From positions 4,312,501 through 4,376,500 of the forward strand of contig NZ_CP134771.1 in NCBI RefSeq assembly GCF_031880315.1: a stretch of 64,000 nucleotides of DNA. Direction: 5' to 3'. The translations under genes and the position numbers were made by a program. Below the pieces are notes generated by a model. That model made no database searches. It was not told the DNA's origin and saw only the letters and a program-made list of their open reading frames with translations. Origin of the DNA: Pseudomonas baltica. GTDB taxonomy: Bacteria; Pseudomonadota; Gammaproteobacteria; Pseudomonadales; Pseudomonadaceae. Positions within the stretch are counted from its first letter, which is position 1, and each line of letters begins with the position of its first letter. Of this stretch, positions 30,545 through 39,786 are shown piece by piece.

Positions 30545-31747
30545 ATGCCTGCTATTGCTGATCGCTTGAACAACGTAACCGTTTCCGCCTCTGTGGCCAT
30601 GACCCAGAAAGCCCGCGACCTGGCAGCCCAAGGCATCAAGGTCATCGGCCTGTCGACGGGCGAGCCGGATTTCCCGACCCCGCAGCACGCCATCGAAGCC
30701 GCCTATGCTGCGGCCTGCGCTGGCGACACCAAGTACCCGCCCACCGATGGCACGCCGGCCCTGCGCGCGGCCATCCAGCGCAAGTTCAAACGCGACAACA
30801 ACCTCGACTACGAGGTATCGCAGATCATCACCGCAGGCGGCGGCAAACAGATCATCTTCAACGCGATGCTCGCCACCATCAACGCCGGCGACGAAGTACT
30901 GATCCCGACCCCGGCCTGGATCAGCTACGCCGACATCGCCAAGTTCGCCGGTGCCACGCCGGTGCCGGTGAAGTGTTCGCAGGCCAACCACTTCAAGCTG
31001 CGCCCCGAAGACCTGGAAGCGGCGATCACGCCCAAGACCAAATGGCTGCTGCTCAACTACCCGAGCAACCCCACTGGTTCTGCCTGCTCGCGCGCCGAGA
31101 TGGCCGCCATCGCCGAAGTGATGCTGCGCCACCCACATGTGTGGATCATGACCGACGACATGTACGAGCATCTGATTTACGACGACTTCGAGTTCTGCAC
31201 CATTGGTGATGTCGAGCCGCGATTGCTTGACCGCGTGCTGACCGTCAACGGCATCTCCAAGGCCTATGCAATGACCGGCTGGCGCATGGGTTTCTGCGGT
31301 GGCCCGAGTGACTTGATCAAGGCCATGAGCAACGTCAATACGCAGAACAGCGGCGGCATCTGCACCCTCACTCAAGCAGCCGCGATTGCCGTGCTGGACG
31401 GCCCGCAGGACCTGCTCAAGGAGCGTGCGGCCATCTACCAGCAACGTCGTGACTTCGTGCTCGGGCGTTTGGCCGATATCGAAGGCCTGCACTGCCACAA
31501 GCCGGAGGGCGCGTTCTATCTGTTCCCCAACATTGCCGAACTCATCGGCAAGACCTCCCGTGGCGGGCGCCTGATCAGCAACGACACGGACTTCGTCATG
31601 GCCTTGATGGAAGAGCACCACGTCACCACCGTCCAAGGCGCGGCCTATGGCATGAGCCCGTACTTCCGCTTGTCCTACGCCACCAGCCTGGACGTGCTGA
31701 GCGAAGGCTGTGATCGCATCGCGGCGTTCTGTGCCGGGCTCAAGTAG
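30545..31747 (+). CDS. PLP-dependent aspartate-type aminotransferase
   Basis: A 400-residue class I/II (fold type I, subgroup Igamma) aminotransferase resembling bacterial aspartate/prephenate aminotransferases. It has 'STGEPDFPTP', the conserved 'YPSNPTG', PLP Lys239 in 'GISKAYAMTGWRMGF' and a C-terminal substrate Arg region 'YFRLSYATS'. The ATG at 30545 begins the family-like sequence; a longer upstream frame runs through the 8-bp repeat and is spurious. No strong ribosome site is seen. It is followed by a terminator. Confidence 0.88.
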   Translation: MPAIADRLNNVTVSASVAMTQKARDLAAQGIKVIGLSTGEPDFPTPQHAIEAAYAAACAGDTKYPPTDGTPALRAAIQRKFKRDNNLDYEVSQIITAGGGKQIIFNAMLATINAGDEVLIPTPAWISYADIAKFAGATPVPVKCSQANHFKLRPEDLEAAITPKTKWLLLNYPSNPTGSACSRAEMAAIAEVMLRHPHVWIMTDDMYEHLIYDDFEFCTIGDVEPRLLDRVLTVNGISKAYAMTGWRMGFCGGPSDLIKAMSNVNTQNSGGICTLTQAAAIAVLDGPQDLLKERAAIYQQRRDFVLGRLADIEGLHCHKPEGAFYLFPNIAELIGKTSRGGRLISNDTDFVMALMEEHHVTTVQGAAYGMSPYFRLSYATSLDVLSEGCDRIAAFCAGLK

Positions 31748-31797
31748 CCGGATGGGCTGAACAGGCTGGTGCACAGCCGCTTTAGTTGACTGACGAA

Positions 31798-31828
31798 CGC
31801 CCTGGGCCGAAATGCCCGGGGCGATTTT
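31798..31828 (+). terminator. Rho-independent terminator after the aminotransferase
   Basis: Stem cgccctgggc / gcccggggcg (one wobble pair), six-base loop, then 'attttct'. It is 51 bases after the aminotransferase stop and before the GntR gene. Confidence 0.75.
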
Positions 31829-31923
31829 CTGTGGCCGTCCCATGGGCTCCGGCGGTCGCGATTCAGAGGTGACATGCAAATAGCACTTGCCAATCGGCCC
31901 CTTGCCGAGGTATCAAATTGTAC

Positions 31924-32637
31924 ATGACTAGACAGGTTCGATTTGACAAGAAATTTCGCGTCGTCCAAGCCCTTGCCGAACGCATCGAGCGCGGCGAACT
32001 GGGTTCCGGCGCGCGTCTGCCTGGCGAGCATGAACTGGCCGCCGAGTTCGACGTCAGCCGCGGCACGTTGCGCGAGGCGCTGTCCGAGCTCAAGCGACGC
32101 AACTACATCGCCACCCAGACCGGCGTCGGCTCCATCGTCACCTACGATGGCGTGCCGCTCGACCAAAGCGGCGGTTGGGCCCGTGCCCTGGCGGCCGGCG
32201 CTGTACAGATGAATACCGAGCTGTTGGGCATCACCCGCGTGCAGCGTCCGACATTGGCGCTGTTGGCGGGGAGCGACGAGTTCGTCCTTGTGGAGCGCCG
32301 GCGGCGTGCGGCTGATGGCAGCGTGGTGTCACTGGAGCGGGCATTGATTCCCGCGCGCGATGGCCTGGAGGCGCTGCCCGAAACGGGGCTGGTCGACGGT
32401 TCGCTCACCGCCACACTCGCCGCCCACGGTTATGAAGGCCAGCTCGGCAAGCAGTGGATCGGTGCCGAAGCCCTCGACACGGTGGCCGCCGAACGCCTGC
32501 AGCGCCCGTCGGGCACGGTGTTTCTCAAGACAATGCGAGAAACCTTCGATACCCAGGGGCGCTTCATGGAACAGGTGGAAAGCCTGCTCGACCCAGCCCA
32601 CTTTCAACTTCATTTAAGTTTCGGAAGCCTGCAATGA
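31924..32637 (+). CDS. GntR-family regulator (HutC/UTRA type)
   Basis: A 237-residue repressor-type regulator. The N-terminal winged helix ('GARLPGEHELAAEFDVSRGT', 'LREALSELKRRNYI') is followed by a UTRA effector domain ('VLVERRRRAADGSVVSLERA', 'FMEQVESLLDPAHF'). It resembles E. coli YegW in position and type. An in-frame TTG at 31918 is better spaced from 'gaggt' than the ATG at 31924, so the true start is uncertain by two codons. It overlaps the next gene by ATGA and probably autoregulates the operon. Confidence 0.87.
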   Translation: MTRQVRFDKKFRVVQALAERIERGELGSGARLPGEHELAAEFDVSRGTLREALSELKRRNYIATQTGVGSIVTYDGVPLDQSGGWARALAAGAVQMNTELLGITRVQRPTLALLAGSDEFVLVERRRRAADGSVVSLERALIPARDGLEALPETGLVDGSLTATLAAHGYEGQLGKQWIGAEALDTVAAERLQRPSGTVFLKTMRETFDTQGRFMEQVESLLDPAHFQLHLSFGSLQ

Positions 32638-33671
32638 TCAGCCTCGAACAGACCCGCACTCGCGCCCTTGGCGCCTTCTATGGCCTGGCCCTGGGCGATG
32701 CCCTTGGCATGCCCACGCAGTCCCTGTCCCGGGAGCAGGTACGTGCCCGCTATGGCCGCATCACCACGTTGCAGGCGGCTGACAACGAACAACCCATCGC
32801 GCCGAACATGCCGGCCGGCGCCATTACCGACGATACCGAGCAAGCCATTCTGGTCGCCCACCGGTTGGTTGCCGGAAAGGGGCGCATCGAGCCTGCGGCC
32901 CTGGCCCAGGACCTGATCGACTGGGAAGCGGCCATGCGCGCCAAAGGCTCCCAGGACCTGCTTGGGCCGTCCACCAAACGCGCTATTGAAATGATCCTGG
33001 CCGGTGCCAGCCCCGAAGAAGCGGGGCGATTCGGCACCACCAACGGCGCGGCCATGCGCATCGCGCCGGTGGGCATCGCTGCCGACATCAGCGACCCCGA
33101 ATATTTCATGGATCAGGTCGTGCAAGCCTGCCAGGTGACTCACAACACCGGCCTCGGCATCGCCAGCGCCGCCGCAGTGGCGGCGGTGGTGTCGGCAGGC
33201 GTGCAGGGCGCGGATCTCAAGACTGCACTTGAATTCGGCATCGAGGCGGCACGCTGGGGTCATCGCCGAGGCCACTGGGTAGCGGGTGGCAATATCGCCG
33301 CGCGCATCCTCTGGTCGCGGCAGGTGTGCGCCGGTTGCGATACCGCCAGCCTGCCCGATGTGATCTACGACGTGATTGGCACCTCGGTGGCCTCTCAGGA
33401 GTCCGTAGTGGCCGCCTTCGCGTTGGCTCAGGCAGTCGCCGAAGGCCAGCTGCACGTGTTCCCGGCGCTGTGCATGGCGGCGAGCCTGGGCGGCGATACC
33501 GATACCATCGCCGCCATGCTCGGGGCCATGCTCGGTGCGACCCACGGCCTGGAGGCCTGGCCCTTGGAGGCGGTGGCACGAATCAAAAGCGTGAACAGTC
33601 TTGACCTCGAATTGCTCACCGAACAACTGCTGGCCCTGCGCAGCGCGGGAGCCCGGCCGCAGCCCCTATAA
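32634..33671 (+). CDS. ADP-ribosylglycohydrolase family protein (YegU-like)
   Basis: A 345-residue DraG/ARH-fold hydrolase. The dinuclear-metal motifs are present: 'GLALGDALGMPTQ' near residue 17, 'ITDDTEQA' (D66, D67, T68) and 'GGDTDTIAAMLGAMLGA' near the C-terminus. The family cleaves N-glycosidic bonds of ADP-ribosylated molecules; in this operon with a nucleobase-type permease and a sugar kinase a small N-riboside substrate is more likely than a protein. It starts inside the GntR stop codon. Confidence 0.85.
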   Translation: MISLEQTRTRALGAFYGLALGDALGMPTQSLSREQVRARYGRITTLQAADNEQPIAPNMPAGAITDDTEQAILVAHRLVAGKGRIEPAALAQDLIDWEAAMRAKGSQDLLGPSTKRAIEMILAGASPEEAGRFGTTNGAAMRIAPVGIAADISDPEYFMDQVVQACQVTHNTGLGIASAAAVAAVVSAGVQGADLKTALEFGIEAARWGHRRGHWVAGGNIAARILWSRQVCAGCDTASLPDVIYDVIGTSVASQESVVAAFALAQAVAEGQLHVFPALCMAASLGGDTDTIAAMLGAMLGATHGLEAWPLEAVARIKSVNSLDLELLTEQLLALRSAGARPQPL

Positions 33672-33737
33672 GAACCCTCTGCCCGATTCATTTTCGACCT
33701 GCCCCCAACCACAACAAGTTATCGCAGGAGTCATGCA

Positions 33738-35204
33738 ATGAGCACGTCCAACCACGCTGGGCAATTGGAAACCCGCGGCATTGAACCGGTACCCGAGCAG
33801 GAGTGCAACGGCCATCCGCTGCAGCTGTTCTGGGTGTGGTTCGCCGCCAACATCAGCATCCTCGGCTTGCCGCTGGGGGCCACGCTGGTGGCGTTTCAGG
33901 GCTTGTCGATCGGGCAGGCATTCATCGTTGCAGTACTAGGTGCAGGCGGTTCGTTCGCGGTGGTCGGACTGCTGTCCATCGCCGGACGGCGCGGACGTGC
34001 GCCGAGCCTGACGCTGTCGCGGGCGATTTTCGGAGTGCGTGGCAATATCGGCCCCACTCTGGTTTCGCTGGGCTCGCGCCTGGGCTGGGAAACCGTTAAC
34101 ACCACCACGGCGGCCTTTGTGCTGTTGTCGCTGGTGTCGATCATCCAGGGCAGCCCGATGGAAGCCAAATCCGCACCGCTGCTGACGCTGTTGTTCATCG
34201 CCGTGTTCGTGCTGCTGACTTTGTGCGTCTCGGGGCTGGGGCATGCCACCTTGCTGGTGATCCAGAAATGGGCGACCTGGGTGTTTGGTGCCTTGAACCT
34301 GATCGTCGGCGGTTTCCTGGCGTTGCATATCGATTGGACCGCCGTGTGGGCCGCAAGCCCGGCGCCTTTATCGGCCGTGCTGATCGGCGTCGGTACCATG
34401 GCCGCAGGCACCGGTATCGGCTGGGCCAACGCTGGCGCCGACATGTCGCGCTATCAGCATAAAACCGTGAAAGCCGGTGCCTTGGTCGCCTCGGCAGCCT
34501 TTGGCGCGGGGATCCCGCTGGTGCTGTTGATCACCTTGGGCGGCTTGATTTCCGTCGGTAACGACCACCTGGCCTCGGCCGCCGACCCGATCGTGGCGAT
34601 TCGCGAATTGTTGCCGGCCTGGATGGCGGTGCCGTACCTGATCACCGCCTTCGGTGGCCTGCTGTTGTCCAACAACCTGTCGGTCTACTCGGCAGGCCTC
34701 ACCACCCTGACCCTCGGCCTGAAGGTCAAACGCGTGCACGCGGTAGTAGTGGACGTCATCGCCATCTTTGCCGGCTCCATCTACTTCATGCTGTTCGCTG
34801 ACAGCTTCTATGGGCCCTTCATCACCTTCATTTCCCTGCTGGCGGTGCCGATCACGGCGTGGGTGGGCATCTTTCTGGTCGATCTGCTGCATCGTCACCG
34901 CTACGTGCCCGCCGACCTGATGAACGTTGGCCCCAGCAGCGCCTACTGGTATCAGGGCGGTGTGGAGTGGCGTGCGCTGGGTGCCTGGGCCGTGGCCATT
35001 GTCCTGGGCTTCAGTTTCACCACGGTCAAGACCACTGCCACCAATGTGCTGTTTCATGGCTGGCTGGCGGACTCCTGGTTCGGCCAGAACGGTCTGGGCT
35101 GGATCGTCACGTTTGTGATTGCTGGCGGGCTCTATGGCTTGCTCGGCGGTTGCCGTGACCGTCATGTCGCCACCCACCTGCAAGAGCGTGTCCATGCCCG
35201 CTAG
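33738..35204 (+). CDS. NCS1-family purine/cytosine-type permease
   Basis: A 488-residue inner-membrane transporter with about 12 hydrophobic segments of the nucleobase-cation-symport-1 family. 'FAANISILGLPLGA' and 'GIGWANAGADMSRY' are typical of the CodB/cytosine-permease branch. 'atcgcaggagtcatgca' precedes the ATG. E. coli uses an MFS carrier (YegT) in the corresponding cluster, so the importer type has been exchanged here. Substrate is probably a nucleoside, nucleobase or related N-riboside. Confidence 0.87.
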   Translation: MSTSNHAGQLETRGIEPVPEQECNGHPLQLFWVWFAANISILGLPLGATLVAFQGLSIGQAFIVAVLGAGGSFAVVGLLSIAGRRGRAPSLTLSRAIFGVRGNIGPTLVSLGSRLGWETVNTTTAAFVLLSLVSIIQGSPMEAKSAPLLTLLFIAVFVLLTLCVSGLGHATLLVIQKWATWVFGALNLIVGGFLALHIDWTAVWAASPAPLSAVLIGVGTMAAGTGIGWANAGADMSRYQHKTVKAGALVASAAFGAGIPLVLLITLGGLISVGNDHLASAADPIVAIRELLPAWMAVPYLITAFGGLLLSNNLSVYSAGLTTLTLGLKVKRVHAVVVDVIAIFAGSIYFMLFADSFYGPFITFISLLAVPITAWVGIFLVDLLHRHRYVPADLMNVGPSSAYWYQGGVEWRALGAWAVAIVLGFSFTTVKTTATNVLFHGWLADSWFGQNGLGWIVTFVIAGGLYGLLGGCRDRHVATHLQERVHAR

Positions 35205-36132
35205 ATTGCTCTATACCGGCCAGGTAGTCATCGATCTGGTGATGGCGGTGGACGCCCTGCCCACCGCCGGCCAGGACGTGCTGGCCCGCAGCGCCAGCTT
35301 CGAGGCTGGCGGCGGTTTCAACGTGATGGCCGCTGCTGCGCGCAATGGCCTGGCGACCTGCTACCTCGGGCGCCATGGCAGTGGCCGTTTCGGCGAACTG
35401 GCGCGCCAGGCCATGGCCGAGGAGGGGATCGAGGTCTTCCTCTCGGCCAGCAGCGAACAAGACACCGGTTTGTCCGTGGCGCTGACCGATGCCAGTGCCG
35501 AGCGCTCGTTCATTTCCCAAGTGGGCGCGGAAGGCGGATTGGCAGCCGCCGACCTCGTCGGGTTGGTGCCCGCCGCTGACGACTGGATCATGGTCAGCGG
35601 CTACAGCCTGCTGCATCCCGGCAAAGCTCAAGGCTTGTTGGACTGGCTGGCGCTCCAGGCCGGCCGTTGTTTCTTGGCCTTCGACCCGGGGCCTTTGGTC
35701 AGTGCACCGGATGCGCCGATGATGGGGCGTCTGTTGCCCTGGGTAACGCTGTGGAGCAGCAACCGTGACGAAGCCTTGCGCTTCACGGCGGCTGCCAGCC
35801 TCGAGCAGGCCCTGCAGATGTTGGTAGAACGTTTGCCCAGCGGGGCGCTGGTGGTGGTGCGCGATGGTGCTGCGGGTTGTTGGCTGGCACGCGGCGCCTG
35901 GTGTGAACAGGTGGCGGGCTTCGCGGTGCAGGCTATCGACAGCAATGGTGCGGGCGATGCCCATACGGGCGTGATGCTCGCGGCGTTGGCGAGCGGATCG
36001 AACGAAGTCGATGCGGCCCGGCAGGCCAATGCCGCCGCGGCGGTGGCGGTCACTCGGCACGGGCCGGCGACGTGCCCGGCGAGCGAGGAATTGCGGGCGT
36101 TCTTGGCAGGACGGCAGGGATGCTCTGGCTAG
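35194..36132 (+). CDS. PfkB-family carbohydrate kinase (YegV-like)
   Basis: A 312-residue ribokinase-family kinase. It begins 'LLYTGQVVIDLVMAVDALP', has the substrate loop 'GGGFNVMAAAARNG' and the C-terminal anion-hole/catalytic motif 'DSNGAGDAHTG' with the base Asp. It overlaps the permease gene by 11 bases. In the operon it would phosphorylate the nucleoside or the sugar freed by the glycohydrolase. The E. coli counterpart YegV lies in a similar cluster. Confidence 0.87.
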   Translation: MPARLLYTGQVVIDLVMAVDALPTAGQDVLARSASFEAGGGFNVMAAAARNGLATCYLGRHGSGRFGELARQAMAEEGIEVFLSASSEQDTGLSVALTDASAERSFISQVGAEGGLAAADLVGLVPAADDWIMVSGYSLLHPGKAQGLLDWLALQAGRCFLAFDPGPLVSAPDAPMMGRLLPWVTLWSSNRDEALRFTAAASLEQALQMLVERLPSGALVVVRDGAAGCWLARGAWCEQVAGFAVQAIDSNGAGDAHTGVMLAALASGSNEVDAARQANAAAAVAVTRHGPATCPASEELRAFLAGRQGCSG

Positions 36133-36275
36133 GAACGCTGCATGGCGGCCCGGCGATATCCGCCATCGAGCGGGCCTGGAGTCGTCGAAATGGCATTGGA
36201 GCCTTGACGGCCCCAGGCAGACTGAGGCCAGCGCAGGGTGTTGGCCTTTCTGGACCGTGGTTTCGCAGCCCGCGA

Positions 36276-37253
36276 TCAGTGCTGCACCAACGCCCCGATC
36301 AGCCGCCCGATGTCGGCGAAGTAACCATCCAGCGCTTGCTCGGCTGACAGGGCGTCGGCGGTATCGGCTTTGACAAGCCGGATCTTGCTGCCGATGGCCG
36401 CCTGGCCCAGGCGCCACAGATCGACTTCGATCACCCCGGCGATCTTCGGGTAGCCGCCAGCGGTATTGGCGTCGCTCATCTGAATGATCGGCTCGCCGGC
36501 CGGTGGCACTTGAATGATGCCGGGGACCAGGCCGTAGGAGCGCATCTCGACCACGGTCTCCGGCTGGATGGCCGGGCCCGAGAGTCGGTAGCCAGTGCGG
36601 TTGCTCTGCGCCGAGATCTTCCAGCTTTGCGTCCAGAAGCGCTCGGCGTCGGCCGCGAACAGCTCATACTCGCCAGCCGGGATGGCGCGTAGCAACAGGG
36701 TGCCGTCGTCCGCCACCGGGAAGTGCTCGGGCATTGCCGCACTCGGTGGGGTCACGCCAATGCCGCCGACGGGCAGTTGCGGCAGCGCTGCGTCGAGCGT
36801 CGCGAGGCTGTCGCCGACCACCAAGCTGCGGCCCTCTAGCCCACCAAAATTGCCACGCAACGAGGTGCTGCGCGAACCCATCAGCAACGGCACGTCGATC
36901 CCGCCGTTGACGCACAGATAGCCCCGCGCGGCGCCCTTGGGAAAGTTGAGTTCCAGCTCCTGGCCGGCCTGTACGGTGATCGCCCACCAAGGCAGCAGCG
37001 GCTTGCCGTCCAGGCGCGCCTTGCAGTCGGCGCCAGTGAGGGCGATGGCCAAGGGGCGGGTGAAACGCACCTTGAAGGGGAAGGTCTGCACCTCGATGGC
37101 GGCGCTGTCGGCGTCGTTGCCGAGCAGCAGATTGCCGACCCGCAAGGCGACGCTGTCCATGGCCCCGGCCGAGGCCACGCCGATGTTGCGATGACCGCGG
37201 CGCCCGAGGTCCTGAACGGTATTGAGGGGGCCGCTGGCGATGATCTCGATCAC
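36276..37253 (-). CDS. pxpC: 5-oxoprolinase subunit C (KipA / AHS2 family)
   Basis: A 325-residue biotin-dependent-carboxyltransferase-like (AHS2) protein, partner of PxpB in 5-oxoprolinase and homologous to part of the carboxyltransferase domain of urea carboxylase. Signatures: 'NTVQDLGRRGHRNIGVASAG', 'PLAIALTGADCKARLDG' and 'GEPIIQMSDANTAGGYPKIA'. The start is GTG, overlapping the pxpB stop as GTGA. pxpA is 11 kb away on the other strand. Confidence 0.9.
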   Translation of the reverse strand: MIEIIASGPLNTVQDLGRRGHRNIGVASAGAMDSVALRVGNLLLGNDADSAAIEVQTFPFKVRFTRPLAIALTGADCKARLDGKPLLPWWAITVQAGQELELNFPKGAARGYLCVNGGIDVPLLMGSRSTSLRGNFGGLEGRSLVVGDSLATLDAALPQLPVGGIGVTPPSAAMPEHFPVADDGTLLLRAIPAGEYELFAADAERFWTQSWKISAQSNRTGYRLSGPAIQPETVVEMRSYGLVPGIIQVPPAGEPIIQMSDANTAGGYPKIAGVIEVDLWRLGQAAIGSKIRLVKADTADALSAEQALDGYFADIGRLIGALVQH

Positions 37254-37960
37254 AGTTCGATCCTTTCGGGCAAGAAGCGCACGGTGTCGCCCGGCGCGAG
37301 GGTGGCGGGGACGTCGGCATAGGGGTCGAACATCGGCATGTCGGCGAAGCCCAAGGCGTTCCAGCCGTTGGGGCCGTCGAGCACCGAGAGGCCCGACTGC
37401 ATGCCGCCGATGGTGACCATGCCCTTGAGCATGTTCAGCGACGGCACCTTCTTGCGGGGCATATAGAGGGTCGGGTCAAGGCCGCCCAGGTAGCCGAAGC
37501 CGGGGGCGCTGGCGATGGCGAACACGGTGTAGGTCGCGCGGTAATGACGACGGATCACTTCCGCAGCGGGCAAGCCGGAAAAGTCGCAGATGGCGGCCAG
37601 GTCGATGGCGTGCTCGCCGCCATAGCAGGTCGGGATCTCGATCAGGCGGCCGGGGCGATCGAGCTCTTGCGCCTGGCGCCAGGCCTGCTGCAGTTCATCG
37701 ATGACCGCCTGCGGGTCGGCCGGGGTGCGCTGCAGTACGACCAACAGATTGGTCATCCCCGGCACCAGCTCTTCGACCAGCGTGTGGCCGTGCAGGGCCT
37801 TGCTCAATGCCCAGATACGTCGCTGGGCGGGCAGGTCGAAGTCGCCGGGGGCATCGATCAGAAACGCGCGGCTGCCGATCATCGAAACCTTGGCGGCCTG
37901 ACTATTCAGGAGCAGCGCCGGGGCGACAGGGGCCTCGAGCGGCTGCGAACTGCTATTCAT
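37250..37960 (-). CDS. pxpB: 5-oxoprolinase subunit B (KipI / AHS1 family)
   Basis: A 236-residue AHS1-family protein forming the complex with PxpC. It shows 'PTCYGGEHAIDLAAICDFSG', 'APGFGYLGGLDPTLYMPRK' and 'IGGMQSGLSVLDGPNGW', typical of the family. 'aggaatcccacc' precedes the ATG. The MFS gene ends 67 bases upstream on the same strand, so MFS-pxpB-pxpC is probably one transcript. Confidence 0.9.
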   Translation of the reverse strand: MNSSSQPLEAPVAPALLLNSQAAKVSMIGSRAFLIDAPGDFDLPAQRRIWALSKALHGHTLVEELVPGMTNLLVVLQRTPADPQAVIDELQQAWRQAQELDRPGRLIEIPTCYGGEHAIDLAAICDFSGLPAAEVIRRHYRATYTVFAIASAPGFGYLGGLDPTLYMPRKKVPSLNMLKGMVTIGGMQSGLSVLDGPNGWNALGFADMPMFDPYADVPATLAPGDTVRFLPERIEL

Positions 37961-38026
37961 GGTGGGATTCCTGTAGCTCGGGAGATGGAAACTTCGGTAC
38001 GCCGTCCAGGCCGCTGCGGGGGAAAT

Positions 38027-39565
38027 TCATGGTTTGGCGCTCTGCGGCGCAAGGGGGGCGGGCATCAATTGCACCACTGGCAAGCGGCGCAGCACCAGCA
38101 CGGCAATGACCGCCAGCAGCGCGCACAGCCCCAGCCCGATGGACATCGCCTGGATCAGCGCATGGCGGCCCAGGGTCAGCAGCAGCGGGGTCAGCTCGCT
38201 GGAGCCATGGCTCAGCACCTGCGGGTCGGCCAGCAGCGCCAGGGCCTGGCTCTGGCCGGCCCGTGCCAGCTGCTGGGCCAAGCGCCAGGCATACAGCACG
38301 TTGACAAGCGCGCCCATGCACGCGGTGCCGAGCAAGCCCCCCACCAGGCGCAACGATTGCTGCAGCGCGGTGGCGATGCCCAGGTACTGGCGTTCGACCA
38401 GCGTCTGAGTGAATACCGACAGGTTGAGAAAGATGAACCCCAAGCCCAGGCCAGCCAACAGGATCAAGCCCAGCAGGGTATTGAACCCCGCGCTGGTGCC
38501 GACCAGTGCCAGGCCGAGGCACGCGCAACCCAGCGCGATGAAGCCGCCCAGGGGTAACCGATTGGGGTTGCTCATGCGCGTCATCACCCGGCTGTTGACG
38601 ATCGCCCCCAAGGTGATGCTCAACGCCAGCGGGGTGATCAGCACCCCGGCCTGTTGCGGTGAGTAGCCATAGCCGCCTTGCAGCAGCAACGGCAGATAGA
38701 ACAGCAGCGTGAACATCACCGCGCCCGCCAGCAGGGCCAAGGCGAACAGTACGCGCATGCTGTGCTCGGCCAATAGCGCTCTGGGCAACAGCGCGGCCGG
38801 GCTGCGCCGCTCCTGAAACCACAGGGCGATAAAGGCGACCAGGCTGAGCAATCCCAGGGCTGTGCAGACCAGCGCGCTGGAATGCCCGAGCCATTCGACG
38901 AACAACTGCAACGCGCCCAGCGCCACCGCGATCAGGCCGGCGCCGAGCCAATCCATGCGGATTACCTTGCCGGTTTTCGGGCGGTACCAGGGCAAATGCC
39001 GCCAGGCGAAGAACAGCGCCAGCCCGCCCAGCGGCAGGTTGAGCCAGAACACCGAGCGCCAGCCCAGATGCGCGGTCATGAAGCCGCCCAGGCCCGGCCC
39101 GATGGCGTTGACCACGCTGAACAGGGCACTGAGCAGGATCTGCCAGCGCAACCGCTGGCGGGTGTCGGGGAACAGTTCCGGCACGCAGGCGAAGGCGGTG
39201 CCGACCAGCATGCCGCCGCCGATGCCCTGCAAGGCGCGCCCAATCACCAGCGTCACCATGCCATCGGACAGCGCGCACATCAGCGAGGCTGCCATGAAGA
39301 TCAGCGTGGCGGCGATGACGAACGGTTTGCGGCCGTAGTAATCCCCCAGGCGCCCGAAGATCGGGATGGTGACGATCGAGGCCAGCAGGTAACCCGTGGC
39401 CACCCAGGCGTAGAGCTCGAAGCCGTTCAGCTCGGCGACGATGGCCGGCAGCGCGTTGCCGATTACCGTCTGGTCCAGCGCCGAGAGCATCAGCACCAGC
39501 GACACGCCCAGCATGGCCAGCAGCGCCTGGCGAAACGTCAGCGCGGGGTGCGCGGCAACGGTCAT
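38027..39565 (-). CDS. MFS transporter, DHA2 (14-TM) family
   Basis: A 512-residue inner-membrane proton antiporter-type transporter with about 14 hydrophobic segments. It shows the family motifs 'LDQTVIGNALPAI' (motif D1-like), 'GRLGDYYGRKPF' (motif A) and 'GRALQGIGGGML' (motif B region) plus 'GPGLGGFM' (motif C). DHA2 proteins usually export drugs or metabolites. Being in front of pxpB-pxpC, it may export a product or import the substrate. It is divergent from the Nac-like gene. Confidence 0.87.
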   Translation of the reverse strand: MTVAAHPALTFRQALLAMLGVSLVLMLSALDQTVIGNALPAIVAELNGFELYAWVATGYLLASIVTIPIFGRLGDYYGRKPFVIAATLIFMAASLMCALSDGMVTLVIGRALQGIGGGMLVGTAFACVPELFPDTRQRLRWQILLSALFSVVNAIGPGLGGFMTAHLGWRSVFWLNLPLGGLALFFAWRHLPWYRPKTGKVIRMDWLGAGLIAVALGALQLFVEWLGHSSALVCTALGLLSLVAFIALWFQERRSPAALLPRALLAEHSMRVLFALALLAGAVMFTLLFYLPLLLQGGYGYSPQQAGVLITPLALSITLGAIVNSRVMTRMSNPNRLPLGGFIALGCACLGLALVGTSAGFNTLLGLILLAGLGLGFIFLNLSVFTQTLVERQYLGIATALQQSLRLVGGLLGTACMGALVNVLYAWRLAQQLARAGQSQALALLADPQVLSHGSSELTPLLLTLGRHALIQAMSIGLGLCALLAVIAVLVLRRLPVVQLMPAPLAPQSAKP

Positions 39566-39680
39566 GACGCGGCTCGGTGGCAGGGAGAACGGCGGGCGGG
39601 CATGGGGCGGTCCTTGGGTTTCGGTAACCTAATTTAAGAGCTGCGGCGCCAGAGCAAAAAGACGGCTTCGTTCTGTACGG

Positions 39681-39695
39681 ATAAGGGCGCCTTAT
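39681..39695. promoter_or_regulatory. Putative Nac-like operator, copy 4
   Basis: ATAAGGGCGCCTTAT, a perfect 14-of-15 palindrome matching ATA-N9-TAT. It is 116 bases upstream of the MFS start and 190 upstream of the LysR start. Confidence 0.6.
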
Positions 39696-39786
39696 GACGC
39701 ACTTTGTGTGCGCCTTTGCACCGTTTTGGTGCTCTTGGGCTGAGGTCTTGTGGTCGGCGCGGGGGCCAGTAGTCGGTCGCTCTGCC

